This document shows, piece by piece, positions 44,889 through 57,371 of a DNA stretch of 64,000 nt. Both the position numbers and the translations under genes were made by a program. The stretch is from Aralia elata (taxonomy: Eukaryota; Streptophyta; Magnoliopsida; Apiales; Araliaceae): assembly GCA_034770075.1 (NCBI GenBank), contig CM068377.1, positions 56,414,275-56,478,274 on the forward strand, written 5' to 3'. The first letter of the stretch is position 1. Every line of letters starts with the position of its first letter. Below the pieces are notes generated by a model that saw only the letters and a list, made by a program, of their open reading frames with translations, was not told the DNA's origin and ran no database searches.

Positions 44889-47017
44889 CTAAGCAAAAAG
44901 ATGGGGATAATTCTTCTTCATTTTATCCTCTAACTCCCACGTAGCCTCCTCGACATCGTGATTTCGCCAAACTACCTTCACAGAAGGTATAACTTTATTC
45001 CTTAATACTTGCTCCTTCCTATCAGTTATATGAATAGGAATTTCCTCGTACGTGAGATCCTTCTCGATCTGGACAGGCTCATAGGATATAACGTGCTTGT
45101 AATCGGGTTTTTATGGTCGTAGCACTGAGACATGGAACACATTGTGGATATGCTCCAGCTCGGGAGGTAAAGCTACCTCGTACGCCACTTCGCCTACCCT
45201 TCTCAAGACTTCAAACGGTCCTACGAACCTCGGACTCAACTTCCCTTTCTTGCCGAATCGGATCTTCCCCTTCCAGGGAGATACCTTCAAAAACACAAAA
45301 CTACCACTTTTAAACTCTCGGCTTTGACGGTGCAAATCTGCGTATTTCTTCTGCCGATCTTGGGCTGCTACCAATCTGGCTCTTATTGTCCTAACAATAT
45401 CTGCCGTTTGCTGAACTAGTTCTGGTCCCAACAGTCATCTCTCCCCGACTTCATCCCAACATAACGGTGTTCTGCACTTTCTTTCGTAGAGAGCTTCGTA
45501 CGGCGGCATACCGATACTTGCGTGATAACTGTTATTATAAGCGAATTCAACGAGGGGTAAGTGGTCATCCCAGTTTCCCTTGAAATCCATCACACAAGCT
45601 CTAAGCATGTCTTCCAGCGTCTGTATTGTTCGCTCACTCTGTCCGTCAGTTTGAGGATGATAAGCAGTACTTAGCCTCAGCTGTGTTCCCATTCCTTCGT
45701 GCAAGCTCTTCCAAAAATTTCACGTGAAGTGCGGATCTCGATCAGAAACGATTGACACCGGCACTCCATGTCTCGAAACAACTTCCTTTATATATAACCT
45801 TGCTAACTGATTTAAATTGAATCGTATCCTTATCGGTAGAAAGTGGGCTGACTTTGTCAATCGGTCCACAATAACCCAAATTGCATTATAGCCCTTCTGT
45901 GTGCTTGGAAGTCCCACTACGAAATCCATCGTAATGTGCTCCCATTTCTATTCTGGTATCTTCAGTGGTTGAAGTAGTCCACTCGGTCTTTGATGCTCTG
46001 CCTTGACTCGTTGACAGGTGAGACACTTACTGACGCATTCTGCCACCTCTCGCTTCAAATTTGGCCACCAAAAATGTTGACAAAGATCCCTATACATTTT
46101 TGTGCTTCCTGGGTGAACAGAATAAGGTGAGTTATGTGTCTCGGGCAAGATTGCCTCTCTTAGTTCGGTCACGGCTGGCACCCACATGCATTCTTCAAAT
46201 CACAAGATACCATCTTTATCCAATCTGAACTTTTCTCCATCATTTTCTGCTACTCTTTCCTTTACCTTCTCACATTCCTCATCATTTCTTTGTGCCTCCT
46301 TTACTTTTTTTAGTAATGTCGGACGAGCTTCCCTTACGAATAAATGCTCCGCTGCCATTCCCGGACTTTTCATTTCTATCTCTAGTCGCGTCATTTCCTT
46401 CACTAGCCCCTCCTGTGTTGTCAGCTTGAACAAGTTCCCCCTTCCTTTTCTGCTCAACGCATCTGCTACCACGTTTGCCTTCCCCAGGTGATAAAGAATC
46501 TCGCAGTCGTAATCCTTGATTAATTCCAACCACCTCCTTTGTCGCATATTGAGCTCTTTCTGGGTGAAGATATACTTCAGACTTTTCTGGTTCGTATATA
46601 TCTCACATTTCTCCCCATAAAGATAGTGCCTCCAAATCTTCAGGGCAAAAAAACTACCGCGGCTAACTCCAAGTCGTGGGTAGGGTATCGCTTTTCATAG
46701 TCCTTCAATTGACGTGATGCATACGCAATGACCTTGCCATGCTGCATCAGAACACAACCAAGACCTCGGTGTGACACATTACTATACACTACAAAACCTC
46801 CTGTATCATCCGGTAGGGATAACACAGGTGCCTCACTCAATCTCTTCTTCAACTCTGTAAAACTTTCCTCACACTTCTCCGTCCACACAAACTTCACAGT
46901 CTTCCTCGTTAGAGTGGTTAACAGGGTCGCTATCTTAGAAAAATCTTGGATAAATCGTCGATAGTACCCGGCTAACCCTAAGAAACTCCGAACCTCCGTT
47001 GGCGTCCTCGGTTGATC
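44889..47017 (-). pseudogene. pol: TK2 end of RT, RNase H, integrase and chromodomain-like tail
   Basis: Reading right to left, the frame is stopped at 47017-47015 (TAG for Trp), frameshifted in a 7-base T run at 46653-46647 in the RNase H domain, and stopped at 46199 (TGA for Arg), 45947 (TAG for Trp), 45719 (TGA for Ser), 45434 (TGA for Arg) and 45110 (TAA for Tyr). Between these the sequence is clean: RNase H (GGFVVYSNVSHRGLGCVLMQ), integrase zinc segment (CLTCQRVKAEHQ), core (MDFVVGLPSTQ, SDRDPHF, TDGQSER) and a tail ending NYPHLFA before TAG 44891-44889. Clearly non-functional. Confidence 0.92.
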
Positions 47018-48727
47018 CTAGTTACTTACTGCTTCCACTTTCGCAGGATCCACTGAGATTCTATCTTTGTCTATCACATGCCCTAAAAATTGTACCCTTT
47101 CCATCCAGAATTCGCATTTAGAAAATTTTGCGTACAACTTCTCTTTCCTCAGTGTTTCTAGTATCGCCTTCAGATGGTCGGCGTGCTCCTCTTCGGTCTT
47201 TGAATAGATTAGGATGTCGTCAATGAAAACTAACATAAACTTGTCTAAGTATGGCTTAAGAATTCGATTCATCAAATCCATGAATGCTACTGGCGCGTTC
47301 GTCAGACCGAAAGACATCACCAAAAATTCATAGTGCCCATACCTCGTTCGAAACGCGGTCTTTGGCACATCCTCCTTCCTCACCTTCAACTGGTGATATT
47401 CGGTCCTCAAATCTATCTTCGAGAAATGCCTCGCTCCTTGAAGTTGATCGAAAAGATCATCAATTCTTGGCAATGGATACTTGTTCTTGATCGTTGCCTT
47501 GTTCAACTCTCGGTAGTCGATACAAAGCCTCATTGTTCCGTCCTTCTTCTTGACAAACAAAACTGGTGCTCCCCATGGAGACACACTGGGCTGAATATAC
47601 CCATTGTCCAACAATTCTTGAAGTTGGATCAACAATTCCTTCATTTCCACTGGCGCTATGCGATACGGGGCTTTCGAAATCAGTGTCGTCCCTGGCGCTA
47701 AGTCTATCACAAACTCAATTTCCCTGTCTGGTGGTAGACCAGGTAAAACGCTTGGAAACACGTCTGGAAAATCCTTCACTATCGGTATATCTGTTATTTC
47801 TACTCCCTCCTTCTTTGTATCTACAATATAGGCTAAATAGCCTACACACCCTTTTCTTAGTAACTTCTTGGCCTGCATCACCGTAAGACAACACGATCGT
47901 CTAAGCGATGTGCTACCATTAAATACTACCCTCGACCGGTTTGAGGTCCGAAGGTTCACACTTTTCTTATGACAGTCAATTATTGCTGCATGGTTATATA
48001 ACCAATCCATTCCCAGTATTACATCAAACTCTCCTAATTTAATCGGGATCAAATCTACCTTTAGATTATGACCCCTAATTACAGCATCACAATCACGGTA
48101 TATTAATTCTACGAGAATTACCTCCTCATTAGCAATTTCTACGCTCAAGGGATTATCTAGTCGTTCTTGGGGTAAATTCAATCGACTGGCAAATTCCTCA
48201 GTTACAAACGAATAGGTAGCACCCGAATCAAATAATACGTAAGCATTTATATCATTGATCGGGATAATACCTGACACCACATCCCTCGAAGCTATGGCAT
48301 CCTGGGCCGTCATGTTGAATGTCCTGGCGGTTGGTCGGTAAGGCTGAGCAGGTCTGCCAGTTGCTGGCTTGTTGCTTCTTCCTTTGTAGCCGCTTCCCCT
48401 GATGTTTCCTTTCCGAGGACAGTCCTTGACCCGATGTTCGGCTGACCCACAAGCAAAACATCCACGAACTTTCTTCGGTTTGGGGAAATGAGGAGAGATA
48501 TGTCCCTCTTGCCCACAGTTGTGGCATATGATAGGCCTTTTCCTACATACGCTCCTATGCATCTTCCCACAGTTCTTACACTCTTCTTTTCTCTTCTTAA
48601 GGTCTCTTTGCTTACTTCTAGAATTTCCTGGATCACTATCGTTCCATTTCCTCTTTCCTTCCTTACTCGGAGCTTCCTGCAATACACTGCATTCAGCTCC
48701 CATCTTATTGACCTGCTCATTCAGCAT
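47018..48727 (-). pseudogene. pol: TK2 nucleocapsid, protease and RT
   Basis: An open 569-codon stretch. It begins with a short linker, then three zinc knuckles (CKNCGKMHRSVC, CHNCGQEGHISPHF with the last Cys changed, and CFACGSAEHRVKDC), protease (DSGATYSFVTEEF) and RT (LCIDYRELNKATIKNKYPLPRIDDL, FGLTNAPVAF, FIDDILIYS). What is missing is the whole capsid domain that precedes the knuckles in TK1 and TK3. Upstream, the same frame leads through two stops into ORF1. Trp-to-stop at 47017 ends it. Confidence 0.9.
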
Positions 48728-48766
48728 GTCACATTATCTTACCATTTCTTTTAATACAGCTTCCAA

Positions 48767-49090
48767 TCAATCGATTATCCCTCTCACTACTATCCATGAT
48801 TCTTCTAGGATGGATACCCTATTAATTAGTGTCTGCACCTCTGCTAAAACTTGATTATCTACTACTGTCACGAGGACTTTTTCCTCCTCTTTTACACCTA
48901 TTCCTGGCTCTATCTGAGCCTCTTTGGAATCTTTTGTTGGATCCTTCTCCAGATCAGACCCTAACTCAAGCTCCTCCTCAACTGGGACCACTGTCGTGGT
49001 AGGCTCAGCTATCAGGGGAGTCTCGGATACCGCATGGATGTCACGTGGCCCCTCCTCCCCAACTCTGCTAGGTCCACCTATAGCTGCCAT
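48767..49090 (-). pseudogene. TK2 ORF1, shortened, in frame with nucleocapsid
   Basis: ATG at 49090 gives MAAIGGPSRVGEEGPRDIHA, clearly related to TK3 ORF1 (MAAVGETSGAREEE) and TK1 ORF1. An acidic middle and a short coiled-coil-like end (LAEVQTLINRVSILEESW) follow, to TGA before 48766. The same frame continues LEAVLKEMV, a TAA, then the nucleocapsid ORF. So ORF1 and gag are fused, with the second half of ORF1 and the capsid removed. Confidence 0.75.
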
Positions 49091-49307
49091 CCTACATCCA
49101 CAACACAAGACAAACAAACTTTATTAGTACCCCACAGTAAAATATAGGTTCATTGTATGGAATGAAGGTATATTTCACGACACTACTAACTTTCTAATCG
49201 AAGTCTATATCACGTAAAACTCTACAAGAGTTTTATCTATTTCTATTTCTCTATGTTCCCCAAGGTTATAGCCTAAGGACTCTCTCTTTCCTAAGGTTTA
49301 TAACCTA

Positions 49308-49324
49308 TAGTTCTAATACCAACC
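49308..49324 (-). promoter_or_regulatory. TK2 primer binding site, degenerate
   Basis: On the minus strand GGTTGGTATTAGAAC follows the LTR end; TGGTATTAGAAC differs at two positions from the initiator-Met type site. Confidence 0.8.
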
Positions 49325-52300
49325 TGTGACGCCCCCAAATCCAGGTTACCTTAACCTCGAATTTGGTGCATCACTATGCAACTCATACACATACTATTAA
49401 CAACTAATTGCGGAATAATAGAAATATTTACATTGATATAACATAAATACTCTCGTCCCAAGTCTCGATACCAATACAAATACCTGACATAACATAATAC
49501 ACAAAGTCTAATACATAAGTCCGAATACAAGACATAACTTAATACACAATCTCTAAACGAGTCTTAAAACATAGCATAATCATAACATAGTAGGACAAAG
49601 CTAATCTGTAGCTTTTCCTTTGCCTTTATCCTTTCCCGAGCTCTCGCCTCTATGGGTAGCCACTGAAATGTTTTTAAGGAAAGCAAGGGTGAGCAACAAA
49701 ATTTCCCAACAAGCACAATAACAATAAAAATGAATAACCATGAGTTAGGTTTCACAATCTCAAAGGGCTATGACGAAGATTGAATAGCTCAGGAAATAAA
49801 TATGTAGATTATGAACAGAGGTTCAATACTATTCTCTATTATCACCGATGAGTCACTATGGACCGATGGATTATTAGAAAAATCTAAAGATTTCAATGAT
49901 TTCAAGGTAATGAACATTCAACACTGAGTGGCCTCTATAGACCGAAAAATCTCACTAGACTTAGCAAGATTACATTGATAACCCAAAACTGAGTGGTCAT
50001 TAAGGACCAAGAACTCTTACTAAAATCACCAGCATTACACTGATAACCCAAAAATAGGTACAATAGGTGATCAGCCTAAAATATCCGGCGTTATGCATAA
50101 CCCTCAAACATTCAACTTACATTCAACTTGCGCGCATGTCGGTCCCCCGACAAAAATATAATTTCCCCTTCTATGAGGGTTGTTCATCTCAGCAGATATA
50201 AAAGTCCGCACCAAAGCAATTGGTTTGGATCGCTTTCTAAATTATGGATACTGGTCTAGCCGAATCAAATGGCATCGACACTCTTCATAAACAGTTCATG
50301 CATAATTTGAATTCAAAAGCTTTAACAGTTTATGGTAATAACGTATCTTGAACGCTTGTGCAAATATGAAAGATTGGCATAAGTATGGAATTCACACAAT
50401 AATATATGTATTGCGTAAATATGAACTTTGAACATTAAATAACATTCGTAAGAATATAATCAAATGAAGTTGATAAGCTTGCCTAGAACGAGGACTAGAC
50501 AAGGATTAGAAAGCTTGCTCAATACACCACATTGGTGTAATTTAGGAAAATGTAGAATATTTGTGCAATACTAACTTAAACAAGAATTAGGAAATCTACA
50601 CAATATACGTCTTTTGTATAAGATAAGGAACTTGCATTCATTATAGTAAATGAATGGAGTTAGAGAACTTGCCCAACACAAGGGTTAGACAAGGGTTAAA
50701 GAAGAACTTGCATTCAATATAAAAAAAGAATAAAGTTAAGGAACTTGCCCAACACAAGGGTTAGACAAGGGTTTAGGAAACTTGCCTTACGCGCTGCTAC
50801 TATTTGACGTTAATCGTCCTCAAATGTGTCCTACTCATTTAAACACACATTCACATACCAATTAGTCTCACAATAAACACCAAACATTGGCTTACATTAA
50901 TCAACACATTAAAATCATTACGAACATTGATTGCCACTACGACTACCCAAACGGGGGTCTCACTCCCCGGTGAGCGAGCGGCTGCCCAGCTCGCTGGTGA
51001 GTTGGCGGGGGAGTAGGGGGCAGCGCCCCCTGAAAGCCAAACGAAAAATGCAACTAAGCTATTCATTTTATTAAGCAAAACCTCACGGGACTAAGTCGTT
51101 TCATGCTTGGCTAACTAATTAATAGCATGCTTCGTGTGTTACTGCTTAAGAGGCTCATATACACTTGCCTCAAGCTTTAGTTCTCAAAAGAAACAACTTG
51201 GCGACTCTGCAGCACGGCGCAGCCGCGCTGTTTTTTGGCCTGGGAGTAGCGCGGCGCGGTCGCGCTACTCCTCTTGTAGCAAATTTCTGGTTTATTGCTT
51301 ACTCTAACCAACCTCTAGATGCTTGGGGTCATTCTAACATTATACTAACATAACATACATATGTTTTGGGGTATATACAACATGCTAGGTCTATGTAAAC
51401 ATGCATCAAATCAATAAGACAAAGTAGCACAACTTGTCGCTTCTGCAGACCAGCGCGGTCGCGCTGGTTTTAAGCTTAGGAGTGGCGCGGCCGCGCCACT
51501 CTGCATCCAGGGAGTTTAAAGTTTCCTGCTTTTGCAAAAACTTAGTACAAAAATTCGATTTCTCCCTCTTTGCTTCATAAACCTTATACAACCAATACAC
51601 ATGACTTAAAAACATGTTTCTATTACTCCACCATGCATTATAACATCATTTCAACAATTAATCAATAACTAGTTCTCATGATCTTTAGAGAAATCATTCT
51701 CTTAGATATTAAATCAAATGGTTGGTGGGCATGGCTTGCAAATTCGTATAGGAGTAGAGTTTAATTATGCTCTAGTCCAGATTTCCAAATGAAATCATTA
51801 CCCAAAACTTCATAACACATTATGGGCATACACAAACAAGCACACAACCAACCATAAGCTAAATTTTCATCAAACTACCTAAATTGTCCAAATCAGTCCA
51901 TACATGTCCAACAGTCCATTCTTGCTCCTTATGCAAAGGTTTTGATTCTCATTCATTGTTCCACTTTCATTGATTATTATTAAGGCTTTTAAAGAGTTAA
52001 CAACATTCATATATATTCATGAACTAACTAAACAATTCCAGCAATATAGACTCCCACAAGCAATCAATAACAAACCAAAAACTTGTACCAATAATGAAAA
52101 TGAGCTAGACTCTATATCACTAACCTCTTGAAGCTTCTTCTAGGATGCTAAGGGAATCAATGTAGCTGCTCCCACACTCCTTCTTCTTCCTCAAATCAGC
52201 CGTGCACTCACCACTCACAACTCTCACAATTTTTCAGCTTTCTAACTTAGCAACAATCAAAGGAATGGATGAATGTCAAGGGAGGAGTATATATAGAAGG

Positions 52301-52998
52301 GATGAGCTGAGCTTCTTGGGTGAGTGAAGAAGTAGAATGCTGAGCATGTAGGATCAGCTCCCTATACATGGGAGGCTAGAATTTGCCTCTCCCATGTACG
52401 GGTAATCCCCCTCTCCTTCTCCCCAATTGTTCCATGCTCACTTTTGCTCTCCCAAATGTGGAATTTGTTTCAACCAATATGTTCTTATTCCTTTACTCCT
52501 TCTCCTCTCATCCGTGTTCTTCTTCTTCATTCAATTGCAGCTGATGATTTAACCCATTTCCCTCATGGGTCATGGGTTGGGTCATGGGTCGGGTTGCGGG
52601 TCACGGATCATGGGTTTGGGCCACCCTTAAGTAATTTGGGACTTCTAATTAAATCCCAATTTGGCAAAAATAAAATCCAACACTTGGATTATTAATCAAT
52701 CTCATTAACACTATGATAACAATTAGAAAATTCGCAATAAACAAAAAAGACGTTTTTGGGGCGAATAGTGCCCACGCGAATAGTAACCCGCGAATAGAAT
52801 TTTAGCGATATTTCTCCGAAATCATTTTAATAAGTCCTACCAAATAACAACACTTAATATCATTGCAAACACATAATCTAGGTTATTACATAACCTTTAA
52901 TCACATCACATAGAATAATATTAAAAAAAAAATCCTTTTTATTAAATAATATTCATAAGCTTGTATTACAAAGCCATACAAAATTCACGGTCGTTACA
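49325..52998 (-). repeat. TK2 5' LTR
   Basis: 3674 bp, TGTGACGCCCCC...CGGTCGTTACA on the + strand. GC-rich palindromes recur at 51244-51270, 51449-51468 and 51480-51501. TATA on the minus strand at 52287-52296. A short duplication of ACATTCAACTT near 50110-50130 is absent from the other LTR. Confidence 0.95.
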
Positions 52999-53003
52999 AC
53001 GGT

Positions 53004-54912
53004 GCCTATGTTATCTCTACCGGATAGCACAGGAAATTTTGTGGTGGTCAGTGATGCGTCGCATAAAGGACTAGGATGTGTGCTTATGCAGAACGGTAAG
53101 GTCATTGCGTATGCGTCACGACCCATGATTTGGAATTGGCCACGGTAGTGTTTGCTTTGAAGATCTGGAGGCACTATCTTTATGGGGAGAAGTGTGAAAT
53201 ATATACAGACCATAAGAATCTGAAATATATTTTTACATAGAAGGATCTGAACATACGACAGAGAAGATGGTTGGAATTGATAAAAGATTACGACTGCGAG
53301 ATTTTATACCATCCGGGTAAAGCGAACGTTGTGGCCGTCGCCTTAAGCAGAAAGGGTCGGGAGAAACTGTATATGTTAACCGCTCAGGAGGAGCTAATTA
53401 CAGCAATGGCGAAACTGGAGTTGGAGGTGAAATATCCAGAGGAATCTGACGAAAAATTATTTCAATTGGGAACCGGCCCAACTTTGGTGGATAGGGTTAA
53501 GGAAGCACAAATTTAGGACGAGGAATGTGAGAAAATCAGGAAAAGAGTATCTGGAGGTGATGAAGTGAAATTCAAAGTTGATAATGAAGGATAATTGAGA
53601 TTCGAGGGAAGAATTTGGGTTCCGCCAGTACCAGAGGTTAAGGAGGAAATTTTGAGCGAGGCTCATAATGCAAAATATTCGATTCATCCGGGGAGTACGA
53701 AGATGTACCAGGATCTCCGACAGCATTTATGGTGGCCGAATATGAAAAGAGACGTTGCCGATTGTGTAGCCAAATGTTTGACATGTCAGAAAGTAAAAGC
53801 AGAACATCAGAGGCCGAGTGGGTTACTACAACCGTTAGAAATCCCAGAATGGAAATGGGAGCATATCACCATGGATTTCGTAGTAGGTCTTCCGACGACT
53901 CAGAAAGATTTTGACGCAGGTTGGGTTATCGTAGATCGACGGACGAAATCTGCACATTTCTTACCGATCAAGATCAGATTCAACTTAGATCAGTTAGCGA
54001 AGTTGTATGTGAAGGAGATTGTTGCGAGGCACGGTATTCTAGTTTCTATCGTCTTAGATAGGGATCCGCGTTTCACATCGAACTTCTGGAAGCGACTACA
54101 AGAATGCATGGGAACACAATTACGTATGAGTACGGCATATCATCCACAGACCGATGGACAGAGTGAAAGAACGATTCAGACCCTGGAAGATATGTTAAAA
54201 GCTTGTATCATGGATTTCAAAGGAAGTTGGGACGATCATCTACCATTGGTGGAATTTGCTTACAATAACAGTTACCACGTATGATTTTTGGCATGCCGCC
54301 TTACGAAGCGTTGTACGGCAGAAAGTGCAGAACTCTATTATGTTGGGATGAAGTTGGCGAACGTCAATTACTAGGACTAGAACTAGTACAACAAACTGCA
54401 GAAATCGTTAAAGTGATCAGGGCAAGATTGATAGCAGCTCAGGATAGGCAGAAGAAATATGCCGATCAACATCGTAAGAATCGAGAGTTTGAGTCTGGTA
54501 GCTACGTTTTCTTGAAAGTATCTCCCTGGAAGGGGAAGTTCATTTTGGTAAGAAGGGAAAACTGAGCCCGAGGTTTATTGGACCCTTAGAAGTGTTACGA
54601 AGAGTTGGTGAGGTCGCGTATGAGGTAGCTTTACCTCCGGCATTAGAACACATCCACAATATCTTCCATGTCTCGGTATTACGACCATACAAACCCGACT
54701 ACAAGCATGTTATAGAATATAAACCACTGCAAGTTGAAAAAGATTTATCTTATGAAGAAGAGCCTGTTCAGATAGTTGACAGGAAAGAGCAAGTACTAAG
54801 AAATAAAGTTATACCTTCTGTTAAGGTGATCTGGAGGAACCACAACGCTGAAAAAGCTACGTGAGAACTCGAAGATCAGATGATGAGAAATTATCCACAA
54901 CTATTTGCTTAG
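53004..54912 (+). pseudogene. pol: TK1 RNase H, integrase and chromodomain-like tail, right part of pol
   Basis: Resumes the TK1 pol after TK2. RNase H begins (LSLPDSTGNFVVVSDASHKGLGCVLMQNGKVIAYAS), then a deletion of roughly 35 bp near 53119, between short CGAC repeats, shifts the frame. Stops lie at 53239 (TAG for Gln), 53515 (TAG) and 53592 (TAA). The integrase reads well over 53595-54284, with HPGSTKMYQDLRQHLWWPN, CLTCQKVKAEHQ, the MDFVVGLPTTQ Asp and TDGQSE. Frameshifts follow near 54280 and 54540, and a TGA at 54862 (for Trp). The last codon is before TAG 54910-54912. Confidence 0.92.
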
Positions 54913-55024
54913 TCTATGTGTAGCGATTCTGGGGACAAAATCTTTGTAAGGGGCGAGAATGTAACGGGACGAATTAATAGAGTCGTGATTCTGGGGACAG
55001 AATCCTTTTAAGGGGGGAAAGATA
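54913..55024 (+). promoter_or_regulatory. TK1 3' end of internal region with two polypurine-like tracts
   Basis: GATTCTGGGGACA occurs twice (54926 and 54991), each followed by a purine tract: GTAAGGGGCGAGAA then TGTAACGGGACG, and TTTTAAGGGGGGAAAGATA then TGATGAACG. The second is taken as the active tract. The first may be a remnant of an older LTR boundary. Confidence 0.6.
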
Positions 55025-56107
55025 TGATGAACGAAATTTTTGTAATTTAATTTAAATATTTATTGAATTAAATAAATATTTTTCATTGATTTAATTATTG
55101 AATAAAATAATTAATTGATGAATTTGTGGTAGATTAATTTAATTATATGTGTTACATTAGTTAAATTAATGTGGAGAATTTTTATAATCAAAGAATGTAT
55201 CTAATTTAACTTATTTGATTAAATGAATTATTTAATAAGCATATTGTTATTCTAATTAATTTATTAATTAATTAGAGATTTAATGATTTGTCATAATTAA
55301 TAAAGGAGAATTTTAATTATATGACTATGTGATTTAATGTAGAATTATTCTATTTTATTTAATTGATTTAAATGTGATTATTTAGTTAATTAAAAATGTG
55401 ACATGAAACTATATTATAAGCAATTTATTAAAATAAACTAGAAAGGAGGAATAAAAGTGCTAAACAAACGAAGCCTTAGTGGGGGTTGGAGTTAGTTAAC
55501 CCATTATGGGATTAACTAACATCCATATTGTGTCAGTTCTTCATTACGCATTATTTTTCTAAGTCTAAGTCAGAGCAATACAGAGAGAAAAAGAGAGAAA
55601 ATCTGTGAAATCTTGAGATTGAAGAAGGAATTTGGAGAATCGAACAGTTTTTTTCATCTTCTTACATAATCTAAACTATTAATCAAAGGTAACTCACTAA
55701 ATTCAAGTCTTAATTACATTCTTGAGTTCCTCTATGAAAATTTTTGAGTTTCTGTAATATGAATTCTATGGCTAAATTTTAAGGAACTTGATGTTAAATG
55801 TTTGTAAGCATGCATAAATGTAGTTTATATGATTTATATGTGATTTAGAGTAATCAAATTCATGAAATTATGTTTTTATTAGAGTTTTGAAATTTACAGG
55901 GAAACAGTGTTTAAATATGACTTATATGTACGAAAAATTATGCTTGAATTGCATGTTAATCGGTAAATTAATGGTTAATTATGTTTATGCATGTAAAAAC
56001 GAAAAGAACGAAACTTAAACAGAAAATTGGTGTTATAATGAATCTGCTATGTGGGATTTTATGAAAATTAATGAAACTTTGAATAATAACAAGAACATGA
56101 AAATTAT
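55025..56107 (+). repeat. TK1 3' LTR, first part
   Basis: Starts TGATGAACGAAATTTTTG after the polypurine tract. From 55753 it matches 18985 onward. It is interrupted at AATTA (56103-56107) by copia solo LTR CP1. The precise start is inferred from the purine tract, since the matching 5' end is outside the window. Confidence 0.82.
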
Positions 56108-57322
56108 GAAAGTAGTATGTACACAAGTCAATCATATTTGATATGATGTAGCATATACTTTGTAATCTTATTCATTTATTAATAAAAGAATTGATTTTCT
56201 TAAAAGGCATTTTATATTATCTACATGGTGCTGTTATATTAAATGTGATAAACCCATAGTTTTGAGCAATGCTTTTAGAATCATGATGGTGATCATGCTA
56301 ATGAGATCTAAATTCTAGATAGCTCACAAACTAAAATCGTTCCTAATCGTTGGATTACTAAATAGGGGATTAGTGAATCCGGATAGATTAGTACATACGT
56401 TGCTTGCTCTTAAGAAGAGGATGATTGATCTCATAATCATTTGTGTAGAGACACTAAAGCAAGTATGTAGGTGCTTATTGGAGAATAAGTTCATTGAACG
56501 TGGCTCGCTAAGGAATACCTAATGGAGTTTTACTCGCCTGTCAATAGAAATTCCTCTAGTGATAGTAGTACAAGTGATCCTTGGACTTGAGATCATCATA
56601 GTATCTTGTGTATGATGAGTTATATTTTGACATGTCCCTTAAGACCTTTAGGGTATATCAAAGGGTATGATTGGGTATAATAAGTTGTACATGGAGATAG
56701 GTGAATGATCAACAAAGAATCTACCTTGTCTAGTAAAAGATATGAATGTCCTATGTGATTCGATAAGTGACAACTCAGTAGTCCTTGGCCAAGGCAGAAT
56801 GAAATTAGAAAGGAGTTTCTAATTTGCATTATTTAGAGTTGTGTATTTGGGAATCGAAATACATATAATTAAATAAAATAAGACTTGACAGTAAATCCAT
56901 GTCTTATATTTAATTGGGACATTGTATGGTAGAAGGATTGAATTGTACGGTAACTATTCACTGAAAGGTTCTTTTGTGATTAATGTTGAAATCTATATTA
57001 TCTGAAAAGTCGTTGATCGCTAAGGGGGCTTACCCTTATTGTAGAATAAATATTATTTATTTAAATGAATTAAATAGTTTAATTTATTTATTTAAATAAA
57101 ATTAGAATTGTTCTAATTGAATTATTCACAACCGGTTTAATATAGAGAACCTAAAGGGTCACACCGCAAAAGGAAAATATTTATTTAAGAAGTAAATGGC
57201 ATAATTGTAATAATAAGGTTAAGGATATTTAATTTAATCTATGGAGATAGAATAAATTAAATTGCTTAATATTTATTATTTAATATTTTGGAAATATTAA
57301 ATATAAAGTAATAAGAGGAGTC

Positions 57323-57371
<49 letters not shown>

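Larger units (their letters stand above)
24848..52998 (-). mobile_element. TK2: Tekay/Del-type element on the minus strand inside TK1 pol
   Basis: Both ends are TG...CA and flanked by ACGGT at 24843-24847 and 52999-53003. Its 3' LTR is at the left (24848-28314 plus 44662-44848) and its 5' LTR at the right (49325-52998). The internal region is 44849-49324. OG2, which itself contains TK3, interrupts the left LTR. The two LTRs differ by roughly 1%, yet its coding region has at least six stops and a frameshift and lacks the capsid domain. It may already have been non-autonomous when it moved. Confidence 0.95.
18985..56107 (+). mobile_element. TK1: old Tekay/Del-type chromovirus, split by nested elements
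   Basis: Ty3/gypsy element on the + strand. Present parts are the 5' LTR end (18985-21007), ORF1, gag, pol part 1 (to 24847), pol part 2 (53004-54912) and the 3' LTR start (55025-56107). TK2 lies in its pol, OG1 in its 5' LTR and copia CP1 in its 3' LTR. The coding region holds many stops, several frameshifts and a short internal deletion. It is the oldest layer of the nest. Confidence 0.9.
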
